A stretch of 10,801 nt of DNA from Desulfonema limicola (GCA_020718925.1 DYRC01000057.1:1-10801); one strand, 5' to 3'; positions 1 through 6,407 are shown, counted from the stretch's first letter. Numbers and translations are program-made. The notes: a model not told the origin generated them from the letters alone.

Positions 1-13
1 TATTAACACAAGC

Positions 14-75
14 AGCTAACCATCAGTTGCAGCGGAGCGCGAAACAGCCCGCGCCTGCTGAACATGGTGTTATAA
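14..75 (+). repeat. attC-like imperfect hairpin (site 1)
   Basis: The stretch folds into an imperfect hairpin. TAAC (17-20) pairs with GTTA (69-72), CCAT (20-23) with ATGG (64-67), GTT (26-28) with AAC (61-63), CAGC (30-33) with GCTG (57-60), and GCGCG (37-41) with CGCGC (50-54), around a loop of about 8 bases. G29 is left bulged out. This architecture (outer core boxes, partly unpaired spacer, inner box with an extrahelical base, terminal loop) is that of integron attC sites. The right core reads GTTATAA and not GTTRRRY, and the left AGCTAAC is also imperfect, so it may be decayed. Bases 16-33 are identical to the reverse complement of 5643-5660. The orientation implied by the bulged base is plus. 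No integrase gene is in view, and a non-integron repeat family remains possible. Confidence 0.5.
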
Positions 76-193
76 TTCCGATGTCCGATTCCGCGTGCGC
101 TCCGATAAACTGCCCGAATTCCCACGTCTTCTCAGACTCATTTATAACAGACAATTTCTTAACTTAATGGCATTGGGGGCTGTGGGAGGGGTT

Positions 194-1429
194 ATGACCA
201 GAGACATATTCTGGTTCACGTTAAGCAATATTTTTTTTCAAGGCTCGAAATTTCTGACATATCTGTATGTTGCAAAACTGCTCGGACCTAAAACTTACGG
301 GTTGTGGAACGGTCTGATCCTGATTTTATCTTACGGCATGAATTCCCACCTCGGCGTTCTGAATGCCATGAATAGGGATGTTCCGTATTATCTTGGCGCG
401 GAAAATACTGAAAAAATCCAAGAAATCCAAAATGTCAGTCTGGGCGCGATATGCGTGTCTTCGCTGGTATTGGCAGTTATCGTATTTATAGCATCTTATC
501 TGACTGATTCGGATACCGAAACGATTACCGGATTGAGATTTATCTCGCTGATATTGATAAGCCAGCAATTTTACCTTTTTTATCAGATGCTTTTGAAATC
601 GCATCATCTGTTCGGATTTATGAGCATTCAGCAGACCATTTTTTCCGTTCTGACCTTGCTGGTGGTATTGCCCCTGACCTATTATTTCCGATTTGACGGA
701 TTTTTAGCCGGACAACTGATTGTAAATTTAGCGATTCTTGGCTATATTTTAAGAAAAATACCGATAAAAGCAAAACCCGCATTTGAGTGGAAAACCGCAT
801 GGACGCTTTCAAAAACGGGCTTTCCCATTATGCTCGCCGGTGTTGCGTATGGTATTATGACTACGGTTGACAGAATGGCAATTCTGAAATATCTGGGCAA
901 AGAACAGATGGGATATTATTCGCTTTCTGTGATGGCAGCCGGGATGCTGCTGTTATTGCCGATGACGGTGGCGCAGATTATTTATCCGCGCATGAGTAGA
1001 AAATTCGGCGAAACCCGGCAGGCAGAGTCTTTGAAACCGCTGATTTATCGTCCGACTATTCATCTGATGTGGATTATGGCAATCATGCTGATCGGCGTTT
1101 ATGTCTTACTTCCGCCGCTGATCGGATATTTTCTGCCTGAATACATCAAAGGAATTGCGTCTTTGAAAATTATGATTGTCGGTGTGTATTTTTTATCGCT
1201 GGTCGGCGGATTTGCCAATTTTCTCAACACAGTCGGGCTTCAGAACATCTATCTGAGCATTCAGTTCATCGCAATTATCATTGTTGTTCTGCTTTGCGGG
1301 CTGAGTCTGAAGCTGAATCTCGGCATCGAAGGCATTGCATGGGCAACATCGCTGACATACATCATTTATGCGTTTTTGCTGATTGCAAGTACGCTGTATT
1401 TCCCCAAAAGGATATTGCCTAAGCCATGA
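194..1429 (+). CDS. Wzx-like polysaccharide flippase (MOP superfamily)
   Basis: A 411-residue, strongly hydrophobic protein with roughly a dozen predicted membrane segments across its whole length and a short basic C-terminus. The N-terminal pattern (FWFTLSN, then LGPKTYGLWNGL) and the repeated paired helices match O-antigen/teichoic acid flippases of the MOP superfamily, which move lipid-linked oligosaccharide units across the inner membrane. Length is slightly below the usual 420-480. I chose the ATG at 194 because GGGAGGGG lies directly upstream; an in-frame GTG at 95 would add 33 residues that lack a comparable ribosome site. The stop overlaps the start of the next gene by ATGA, which suggests translational coupling. 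Together with three glycosyltransferase-type genes nearby it points to surface glycan export. The substrate cannot be read from sequence. Confidence 0.85.
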   Translation: MTRDIFWFTLSNIFFQGSKFLTYLYVAKLLGPKTYGLWNGLILILSYGMNSHLGVLNAMNRDVPYYLGAENTEKIQEIQNVSLGAICVSSLVLAVIVFIASYLTDSDTETITGLRFISLILISQQFYLFYQMLLKSHHLFGFMSIQQTIFSVLTLLVVLPLTYYFRFDGFLAGQLIVNLAILGYILRKIPIKAKPAFEWKTAWTLSKTGFPIMLAGVAYGIMTTVDRMAILKYLGKEQMGYYSLSVMAAGMLLLLPMTVAQIIYPRMSRKFGETRQAESLKPLIYRPTIHLMWIMAIMLIGVYVLLPPLIGYFLPEYIKGIASLKIMIVGVYFLSLVGGFANFLNTVGLQNIYLSIQFIAIIIVVLLCGLSLKLNLGIEGIAWATSLTYIIYAFLLIASTLYFPKRILPKP

Positions 1430-2451
1430 TAAATATTTTTGTTGCGATTGCGCCGGTTCAACTGCTTGCGATTTCATCTATTATAAAGCAGATGTCGCCG
1501 GACAGCCATATTGTCAATATCTGCTTTGTTTTCTATAAATCCGATATTGATTTTGAGATTCCGAACTGCACGGTGTTCAAATACAATACTCGCGGGCTGA
1601 GGGCGTATTTTGCCGCTATGACGCAATTCAGAAGAAAGATAAAACAGCTTCTCAGGCGTAAAGAGAAATTGTCAGTATATATTCCGCATCCCTATCATCT
1701 TCCGACAAATTATCTGCTGTTCGGCATCAAGGAAAAAGAAGCATATCTGATTCCTGATGGGATTCTCAATTATTATGAGTCGAAAATCACGATAAAACCT
1801 CTGCTGACAATGCTTGTGAAATGCGTTCTGGCATGGGTTTTGGGAATAAACTACACGCCATATACGGGGCATCTGACTGCTTTTGATAAGCGAGTGTATT
1901 CGGGCGTTTATACCTTTAATCCTGACGGACTGCTGACAGATTGCGGTCAGATTCGCATTATCCGAACAGAGAAAGAACAATTCAGGAATGATAAGAAAAT
2001 ATGCTTGTTTTTAGATCAGGATATTGAAAGTCTGCTGAGTAAAAAAGATTCGGAAAAAATGAGAGCCGCATTATATCAGTATCTTGCATCAGGGGAATTT
2101 GACGAAATTTTGTATAAATCCCATCCTTCGGTTTCCACTCACCTAACCCCCCGGCCCCCTTCCCTGAAAGGGAAGGGGGAGAACTGCTCCCCTCTCTGTT
2201 CCGGGGAGGGGGTGGGGTGGGGTCAGATAACGCCTATCTATTCCACGCTCCCGGCGGAAATGCTCATTTCTCAGTATTGCCCGACAGAAGTAATTTCTTA
2301 TGTCAGCAGTGCGCTTATCAATATCAGAGACATTTATCCTGATATTGCCTGCACATCGGTCGGGCTGAACAAATTGCTAGCCGTGAATCCCCGCATTAAG
2401 CCGCTTTATGAGTTGTTTGTCAGAAAAAATATACGCATCATAGAGGTTTGA
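1426..2451 (+). CDS. GT52/polysialyltransferase-like glycosyltransferase with in-frame palindrome insert
   Basis: A 341-residue protein resembling bacterial sialyltransferases of the GT52/GT38 type. It has a short Rossmann-like start (MINIFVAIAPVQLL), a DG motif after a hydrophobic strand (D111-G112), an HP motif in YKSHPS (H233-P234), a PAEML segment (276-280) and a YVSSAL serine motif near 292-297. In that family the (D/E)(D/E)G, HP and SS motifs bind and activate CMP-sialic acid; here the first acidic position is proline, so donor specificity is uncertain. Residues 239-267 (HLTPRPPSLKG to WGQ) come from a GC-rich palindromic repeat inserted in frame between the HP motif and PAEML, which probably enlarges a loop. 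No sialic acid synthesis genes are in the window. The start overlaps the flippase stop by four bases. Sialyl- or related ulosonic acid transfer is inferred from motifs only. Confidence 0.7.
   Translation: MINIFVAIAPVQLLAISSIIKQMSPDSHIVNICFVFYKSDIDFEIPNCTVFKYNTRGLRAYFAAMTQFRRKIKQLLRRKEKLSVYIPHPYHLPTNYLLFGIKEKEAYLIPDGILNYYESKITIKPLLTMLVKCVLAWVLGINYTPYTGHLTAFDKRVYSGVYTFNPDGLLTDCGQIRIIRTEKEQFRNDKKICLFLDQDIESLLSKKDSEKMRAALYQYLASGEFDEILYKSHPSVSTHLTPRPPSLKGKGENCSPLCSGEGVGWGQITPIYSTLPAEMLISQYCPTEVISYVSSALINIRDIYPDIACTSVGLNKLLAVNPRIKPLYELFVRKNIRIIEV
2140..2225. repeat. GC-rich palindromic repeat inserted inside a coding region
   Basis: About 85 bases of C-rich then G-rich sequence, unlike its AT-leaning surroundings. 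It contains a perfect 11-bp stem, CCCCCTTCCCT (2155-2165) with AGGGAAGGGGG (2169-2179), closed by a GAA loop. Outer arms rich in ACCCC and GGGGT partly pair as well. It preserves the reading frame and encodes an LTPRPPSLKGKGE-like peptide that I recognise as the translation of a dispersed repeat type found in several bacterial groups. The exact ends cannot be set without another copy. Confidence 0.75.
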
Positions 2452-2456
2452 ATCAT

Positions 2457-2540
2457 TGTCTGAACCATGATTTTCAGGATTAAAAGATTGCCACGATTAA
2501 TCCCGGTAATCCGTTAATCTTGTGAATCCCGGTTCAGACA
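2457..2540. repeat. 84-base imperfect palindrome between convergent genes
   Basis: The element begins TGTCTGAACC (2457-2466) and ends GGTTCAGACA (2531-2540), a perfect 10-bp inverted repeat. The inner sequence is also largely self-complementary around a central GATTAATC. It fills nearly all of the 98-base gap between the plus-strand stop (2449-2451) and the minus-strand stop (2550-2552). It could form a long hairpin and act as a bidirectional transcription terminator. Its shape also fits a dispersed REP/MITE-like element; both could be true. Confidence 0.75.
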
Positions 2541-2549
2541 GTCATATCA

Positions 2550-3560
2550 TCATCGTATGCTCGGCATTCCATGTCGGATAAGCATTTTAAATTTATAGGG
2601 AATCATGCTGAATACGCTGAAAAATCGCTTGAGAGAAATTCTTCGGCAGGATTGGATTTGTTGACGCAGAGAAAAAAGCGTTTTCCGATTTTTCCAAATC
2701 TCCCGAATCGCTGAAAGATAAATGGTTTTAAACAGCCTTACATCCCGTTTAATCAGCGATATTGCCGCGCCTTCCAGCAATAGCAAAAACAGGTGCAAAG
2801 GAAACATGATCTGAAAAGCCGGAGATGGATAAGTAATTGCCATCACAAAGCTTTTGTTGCGCTCGCTCCATGCCCGCCGCTTAACGGATGTTGACAGACG
2901 CTGACGAACCACTTTGCCGCCGCCCAGACTTGCGCCGACCCAGTGCTTAAATCCTGAATCTTCCAATATTTCAATAGAATAATCTTTGAGATGCGCCAAG
3001 CAGCATAAATACATATCTTCAGCTAAGGTATGAAAAAATTCTGGAAATCCGCCCAATTCATCCCAAAGCGATTTAGGCAGCCACAGACACGCGCCGATAA
3101 CCATTCCTACGTCATGCCGCACTTTGTTCAGATTCGGCATGGCATTCAGAAACGGATCAAATACTGATCCTCTGTCAATCAGTTCTCCGGTAGCCGCATG
3201 ATACTGAGCAAGCCCCAGAATACCCGGTCGCTCTTGGTTTCGGGCATAGTCATAAAAATGGCGTAAGGCATCCGGGAATAATTCGGCGTCATTGTTAAGC
3301 AGCAGAATATACTCGCCTTCGGCTTGTGCTGCCATGCGGTTATTGGAAATGCAGAAACCTACGTTTTCCCTGCTTTCAATCAATTTTACCTGTGGGAAAT
3401 GCTGGCGGATAACTTTGACGGAATCATCTGTCGAAGCATCATCATGCACAATGATTTCAACCTCAAACGCGCAGTCCTGAGCCATGACGGATTTCAGGCA
3501 GGCTTCGATAAATCCCATGCCGTTATAATTGGCAATACAAACTGAACATACCGGATTCAT
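2550..3560 (-). CDS. family 2 glycosyltransferase (GT-A fold, rhamnosyltransferase-like)
   Basis: A 336-residue GT2 enzyme. The N-terminal GT-A domain shows CSVCIANYNG (residues 5-14), the nucleotide-binding DDASTDDS (40-47), the metal-binding LLLNNDAE region (NND at 89-91) and an E181-D182 pair matching the catalytic base position. A hydrophobic segment near 247-270 and a basic C-terminal tail (KRFF, YKFK) suggest membrane association. The overall pattern resembles WbbL-type rhamnosyltransferases, but the sugar is unproven. I chose the ATG at 3560: it gives an ATGA overlap with the epimerase stop and has GGTGA about 7 bases upstream. An in-frame ATG at 3581 would add seven residues. It is the last gene of the three-gene minus-strand unit, whose transcript would end in the palindrome at 2457-2540. 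Confidence 0.85.
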   Translation of the reverse strand: MNPVCSVCIANYNGMGFIEACLKSVMAQDCAFEVEIIVHDDASTDDSVKVIRQHFPQVKLIESRENVGFCISNNRMAAQAEGEYILLLNNDAELFPDALRHFYDYARNQERPGILGLAQYHAATGELIDRGSVFDPFLNAMPNLNKVRHDVGMVIGACLWLPKSLWDELGGFPEFFHTLAEDMYLCCLAHLKDYSIEILEDSGFKHWVGASLGGGKVVRQRLSTSVKRRAWSERNKSFVMAITYPSPAFQIMFPLHLFLLLLEGAAISLIKRDVRLFKTIYLSAIREIWKNRKTLFSLRQQIQSCRRISLKRFFSVFSMIPYKFKMLIRHGMPSIR

Positions 3561-4474
3561 AACGATTTCACCCATTCCCATGTCTGCCGGATGCCTTGTT
3601 CAAGACTTACCTGCGGCTGCCAGCCCAACTGCTCTTTCAATCGGGAGCAATCCAAGACCACCTGCCGCACATCCACATCCCGCACCGGAAGATGCCTGAA
3701 TTTAAAGGTTTTGCCGCAGACTTGTTCAATAACTTGCCGAATCTGATTGATGCTATGCCCTTTTCCGGCGCCGACATTGTAAATGCCGGTATGATCTTGA
3801 CAATTCAGCAGTATGTCAAACACAGCTAACATATCTGAAATATAGAGAAAATCCCGAACATTTTCCCCATCACCCCAGATGTCCGTCATGGCATCATTGT
3901 GCAGATTCTCCAGCATGGTGCGGATGACCCCGAATCCCTGCCGCATAGTCTGACCGGGACCGTATAAATTGGAAGGGCGGAGAATGGTTACATGCTTTCC
4001 GGGGCGAATGCTGTATGCCATCAGAAACGCCTCTATCGCCGCTTTGCCTGCGCCGTGATAAGAGCGCGGATACAGCCCATGTTCTTCGCTGACAGGAATT
4101 GTTTTCGGATTTCCATAGAGCGTTCCGCCGGAAGACACAAATATAAGCTGAATACCGTTATATTGCTGAAGTATCTGCAAAAAACGCAACGTCGGCGCAA
4201 TATTCTGCTCTGCTTCAATCAGAGGATGATTGGCAGAACTGCCGGGCGTGGTGGTGGAGGCAAGATGAATAACCGTGCTGCATATCGGCAAAATTTTTTC
4301 AAGAATGGCATGATCATCCAGACTGCCCTGATGCACGATTACATTCGGCGCATCAGAAGACATTGCGCGCCGGGTGAGAATATGCACGGTATAATCCTGC
4401 TTAGATAAATGTCCGGCTAACGCGCTTCCCAAAAAACCGCCCCCGCCTAACAGCAACACTGTTTTATTTTTCAT
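3557..4474 (-). CDS. NAD-dependent sugar-nucleotide epimerase/dehydratase (extended SDR)
   Basis: A 305-residue extended short-chain dehydrogenase/reductase, the usual size for GalE-like epimerases and related sugar-nucleotide enzymes. The NAD-binding GGGGFLG lies at 10-16, HLAS at 70-73, the catalytic-loop FVSSGGTLYG at 112-121, then LRPSNLYGPGQ (165-175) and a DFLYISD substrate-pocket segment (208-214). The active-site tyrosine region is atypical: it reads RSYHGAGKAA, so tyrosine 139 and lysine 144 are separated by four residues where the family has YxxxK, and a histidine sits where tyrosine would align. Either a one-residue insertion or a substitution explains this. The start is four bases after the GT4 stop, with AGGA upstream. 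It presumably makes a sugar nucleotide for the neighbouring transferases; the exact reaction is unknown. Confidence 0.85.
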   Translation of the reverse strand: MKNKTVLLLGGGGFLGSALAGHLSKQDYTVHILTRRAMSSDAPNVIVHQGSLDDHAILEKILPICSTVIHLASTTTPGSSANHPLIEAEQNIAPTLRFLQILQQYNGIQLIFVSSGGTLYGNPKTIPVSEEHGLYPRSYHGAGKAAIEAFLMAYSIRPGKHVTILRPSNLYGPGQTMRQGFGVIRTMLENLHNDAMTDIWGDGENVRDFLYISDMLAVFDILLNCQDHTGIYNVGAGKGHSINQIRQVIEQVCGKTFKFRHLPVRDVDVRQVVLDCSRLKEQLGWQPQVSLEQGIRQTWEWVKSL

Positions 4475-4478
4475 GCGG

Positions 4479-5579
4479 TTATCCTGTCAATTTCCGATAA
4501 ATGTCCGCATATCGTTTGGCACAATCCTGCCACGTACCGATATGCCGGACAATCCATTCATGCGCGGCTGTTCCCATCTGATCGTTATTTTTCGGATCGG
4601 AGAGAAACGAGATTGCTTCTTCAAATTCCTGCACAGAGCGGACTATCCAGCCGGTTTCACGATCTCGGATAATATCCCGATGAGCGATCAGATCAGACGC
4701 AATTACGGGAAGCCCCGCAGCCATTGCCTCTATCATTACCTGCGGTCTGCCTTCATCATGCCGACTCAGGGTAACCAAGCCGGATGCTTTGGGAAACCAT
4801 TCTTTTTCAAGTGCTTCCGGATAAGTTGCGCCGTGATAGTGAACCCATTTTGGCACAGACATCGTATCCTGCATGGGACCGAAAAGATGCAGTTCATCAT
4901 CTCCGGTAAAAACGCGTTCTCCCCATTCAAACAAGGGACCGATTTTGTTATGCGTCAGCCGTGAGACAATCAGCCATAAGCGTTTGCTTTGAGTTTTTTG
5001 CCGGACAATATCAAACCACCGCTGATGTACACCGAACGGAACCGGATGTATTTCAGCAATATCGCCGAATTTTTTTTCAAGCAGCATCCCCATCCATTGT
5101 GCATTCGGGGCAATCACGCATTTGCGCTGTTTAAACACCTGACGAAGCAGCAAAATCATGCCGGGTATCTGCAACAGCTTATAATCGCTGCCCAAAACGC
5201 TGATGACCGCAGGGCGGTTGTTTCCCCATAGCGGCAGGGCATTTTGCAGCCAATTGACATGAAGTACGTCAATATCCGATTCGCGGCGGAATACCTGCCA
5301 TAAGCGTCTGAGCAGCCCGAATACGGCAGACATGCCCTTTATGCCTTTGGTGCGAAGAATATGCGCTATTCCGCCCTGCGCCAGTAAATTCACAAGCCAC
5401 TGGGATTCTTCGGCAAGCGCGGCATCGCTGACACCCGGCGGAAGGCTGCCCGGCGGCATCCACGTTTTCAGCCTGATGTCATGGCATCTGCTTAACGATT
5501 CCGCCATATCTGCAATAAATCTGCCTCGCCAATCCTCATTGTTTGTCGGATAGGAGGTGCTGATTAAAAGAATATTCAT
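4479..5579 (-). CDS. family 4 glycosyltransferase (GT-B fold)
   Basis: A 366-residue GT-B enzyme. The N-terminal acceptor domain starts MNILLISTSYPT and includes a DVLHVNWLQN strand (104-113) and VLGSDYKLL (128-136). The C-terminal donor domain has LIVSRLTHNKI (203-213) and the EX7E motif from E276 to E284 (EGRPQVMIE), followed by AMAAGLPVIASD, which binds the donor sugar nucleotide in retaining GT4 enzymes. The protein is expected to act at the cytoplasmic face of the inner membrane in lipid-linked oligosaccharide assembly. I start at ATG 5579; one upstream TTG (5582) is in frame but less likely. The ribosome site is weak (GAAAG). It is the first gene of the minus-strand sugar unit and is separated from the antitoxin gene by about 110 bases holding an attC-like site. 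Confidence 0.88.
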   Translation of the reverse strand: MNILLISTSYPTNNEDWRGRFIADMAESLSRCHDIRLKTWMPPGSLPPGVSDAALAEESQWLVNLLAQGGIAHILRTKGIKGMSAVFGLLRRLWQVFRRESDIDVLHVNWLQNALPLWGNNRPAVISVLGSDYKLLQIPGMILLLRQVFKQRKCVIAPNAQWMGMLLEKKFGDIAEIHPVPFGVHQRWFDIVRQKTQSKRLWLIVSRLTHNKIGPLFEWGERVFTGDDELHLFGPMQDTMSVPKWVHYHGATYPEALEKEWFPKASGLVTLSRHDEGRPQVMIEAMAAGLPVIASDLIAHRDIIRDRETGWIVRSVQEFEEAISFLSDPKNNDQMGTAAHEWIVRHIGTWQDCAKRYADIYRKLTG

Positions 5580-5590
5580 CAATATCTTTC

Positions 5591-5605
5591 AACGATTGAA
5601 TCGTT
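5591..5605. promoter_or_regulatory. 15-base dyad upstream of the GT4 gene
   Basis: AACGATT (5591-5597) and AATCGTT (5599-5605) form a perfect 7-bp inverted repeat around one base. It lies 12 bases upstream of the GT4 start codon. The one-base spacer makes a hairpin unlikely, so a dimeric protein-binding site is the simpler reading. No bound factor can be named. Confidence 0.35.
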
Positions 5606-5612
5606 AAATATT

Positions 5613-5662
5613 ACCTAACAACAAGTTCAACCGTGTGAATCGGCTGCAACTGATGGTTAGGT
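5613..5662 (-). repeat. attC-like recombination site (site 2)
   Basis: The 50-base site starts ACCTAAC (5613-5619, fits RYYYAAC) and ends GTTAGGT (5656-5662, fits GTTRRRY). These outer boxes are perfect complements. Read on the minus strand, the arms then have a partly unpaired spacer, AGTT pairing, one extrahelical G, and a CAGCCG/CGGTTG inner box with one G-T wobble, closed by a 7-base loop. Core boxes, unpaired central spacer, extrahelical base and variable loop together are the hallmarks of an integron attC site. It is slightly shorter than most. The bulged base sits in the 5' arm of the minus strand, so the site points the same way as the toxin-antitoxin genes that precede it. No IntI gene is in the window. 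Confidence 0.65.
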
Positions 5663-5689
5663 TTTAGACTTTACAACATTAATTGACTA

Positions 5690-5971
5690 TTATACGCCGA
5701 CAGCTTGAGAGGAAACTCTGTCCACACATTGACGCAACCAGACATTAATCAGCGTTTGCATACTGATTTTTCGCTCATGAGCAAGCCGATATATATCTGT
5801 CATCAGATCCGGCTCAATATTTACCACACTTCGTCTCGCTGAAGAATCAAATGTCATGTCTGCTTCATAAGTCATGTCGTCATAGTCGGCAAGACTGTGG
5901 GTATCCCAGAAATCTGCCATTTCTTCCAATGTATGAGAATGAGAAATACTGCTTACTTTATCTTCTTGCAT
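5690..5971 (-). CDS. CopG-type ribbon-helix-helix antitoxin of a BrnT toxin
   Basis: A 93-residue acidic protein. Residues 14-33 (TLEEMADFWDTHSLADYDDM) match the FW..H...DY signature of CopG-family type II antitoxins. The C-terminal half (RRSVVNIEPDLMTDIYRLA then ISMQTLINVWLRQCV) is a ribbon-helix-helix DNA-binding unit: one strand followed by two helices. Such antitoxins neutralise the cognate toxin and repress their own operon. I chose ATG 5971 because AAGGAG sits 9 bases upstream; the frame stays open to 6025, but no upstream start has a comparable site. It overlaps the toxin gene by 14 bases, in the toxin-first order normal for BrnT systems. A TATAAT overlaps its stop codon on the same strand and could serve the downstream sugar genes, but no good -35 is visible. 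Confidence 0.82.
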   Translation of the reverse strand: MQEDKVSSISHSHTLEEMADFWDTHSLADYDDMTYEADMTFDSSARRSVVNIEPDLMTDIYRLAHERKISMQTLINVWLRQCVDRVSSQAVGV

Positions 5972-6242
5972 ATAAGTGTCGCTCCTTCCGATCCATATTT
6001 CGCGCACTAATAACCAGTGCATCATGTTTATTTTTCAGAACAAAAAAAATAATCAGCCATCGCCCGCCTGAAGTTTTTCCATAAGCGGCATATAAATCTT
6101 CATCATCATAATGTCCTTTCTCCACAAACCGGATATGCGGTTTATCAAATAAGACTTCTTCAACTTCTTCCACAAGTACATTATGTTTATGAAACAGTTT
6201 ATCTTCAAATTCATGCAGCCATATAATATGTTGAATTTTCAT
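5958..6242 (-). CDS. BrnT-family (DUF497) ribonuclease toxin
   Basis: A 94-residue protein of the BrnT/DUF497 family, which are RelE-fold ribonuclease toxins that inhibit translation. Visible family features are the N-terminal WLHEFEDKLFHKHNV segment, EEVEEVLFDKP (25-35), a glycine/arginine turn before a hydrophobic strand (GGRWLIIFFVL, 59-69) and the C-terminal VISARNMDRKERHLY (77-91), matching the ISAR...E..RY ending. Length is typical. I start at ATG 6242; the frame also opens with TTG at 6278, which is less likely. The ribosome site is weak (AGAAAGAA) and the stop codon of a small upstream ORF is only 22 bases away, so its translation may depend on that ORF. Its 3' end overlaps the antitoxin start. 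Assignment to the family is firm; activity is inferred. Confidence 0.85.
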   Translation of the reverse strand: MKIQHIIWLHEFEDKLFHKHNVLVEEVEEVLFDKPHIRFVEKGHYDDEDLYAAYGKTSGGRWLIIFFVLKNKHDALVISARNMDRKERHLYARR

Positions 6243-6264
6243 ATTTTTTCTTTCTGACAGAGAG

Positions 6265-6336
6265 TTAAAAGGAACCAATTAATATAGTGATAAACCAGTG
6301 CGGTTGTGCAGAAAAAAGGTTTGATAACCAATCCAT
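6265..6336 (-). CDS. small ORF (23 codons) leading the toxin-antitoxin operon
   Basis: Starts MDWLSN and ends FITILIGSF, with three aromatic or hydrophobic clusters and no resemblance to a family I can name. Support comes from its position: ATG at 6336-6334 has AAGGAG at 6353-6348 (11 bases upstream), itself just downstream of a strong sigma70-type promoter, and its TAA stop (6265-6267) is 22 bases before the BrnT start. It could be a leader peptide whose translation controls the toxin, a small membrane peptide, or a cassette remnant. The gap to the ribosome site is a little long. No homologue check was possible, so coding status is uncertain. Confidence 0.45.
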   Translation of the reverse strand: MDWLSNLFSAQPHWFITILIGSF

Positions 6337-6378
6337 TACAGACTTATCTCCTTATCATTAAAAAAATCCTAACAGGTA

Positions 6379-6407
6379 AATATACCCTAAAATCTGCTCT
6401 ATGTCAA
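6379..6407 (-). promoter_or_regulatory. sigma70 promoter of the toxin-antitoxin unit
   Basis: On the minus strand a perfect -35 TTGACA (6407-6402) is followed by a 17-base spacer and the -10 TATATT (6384-6379, five of six consensus bases). Transcription should start near 6372 and run through the small ORF, toxin and antitoxin. It diverges from the cyclase promoter at 6453-6481. Confidence 0.75.

Noticed and set aside
143..148. TATAAC as a -10 box for the flippase operon
   Set aside because: No acceptable -35 hexamer at 16-18 bases upstream.
95..193. GTG 33 codons upstream of the flippase start
   Set aside because: No ribosome site and the added residues are unlike flippase N-termini; ATG 194 has GGGAGGGG upstream.
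2140..2225. GC-rich stem-loop read as a rho-independent terminator
   Set aside because: It lies inside an open reading frame, is not followed by a T run, and resembles a dispersed palindromic repeat.
3992..4408. 138-residue plus-strand ORF
   Set aside because: Lies antisense inside the well-supported epimerase gene, has no recognisable domain and no ribosome site.
4473..4964. 163-residue plus-strand ORF
   Set aside because: Antisense shadow of the GT4 gene; cysteine/arginine-rich composition typical of a shadow frame.
14..5662. 18-base inverted repeats as insertion-sequence ends
   Set aside because: No transposase lies between them and each repeat is one arm of its own hairpin, which fits attC-like sites better.
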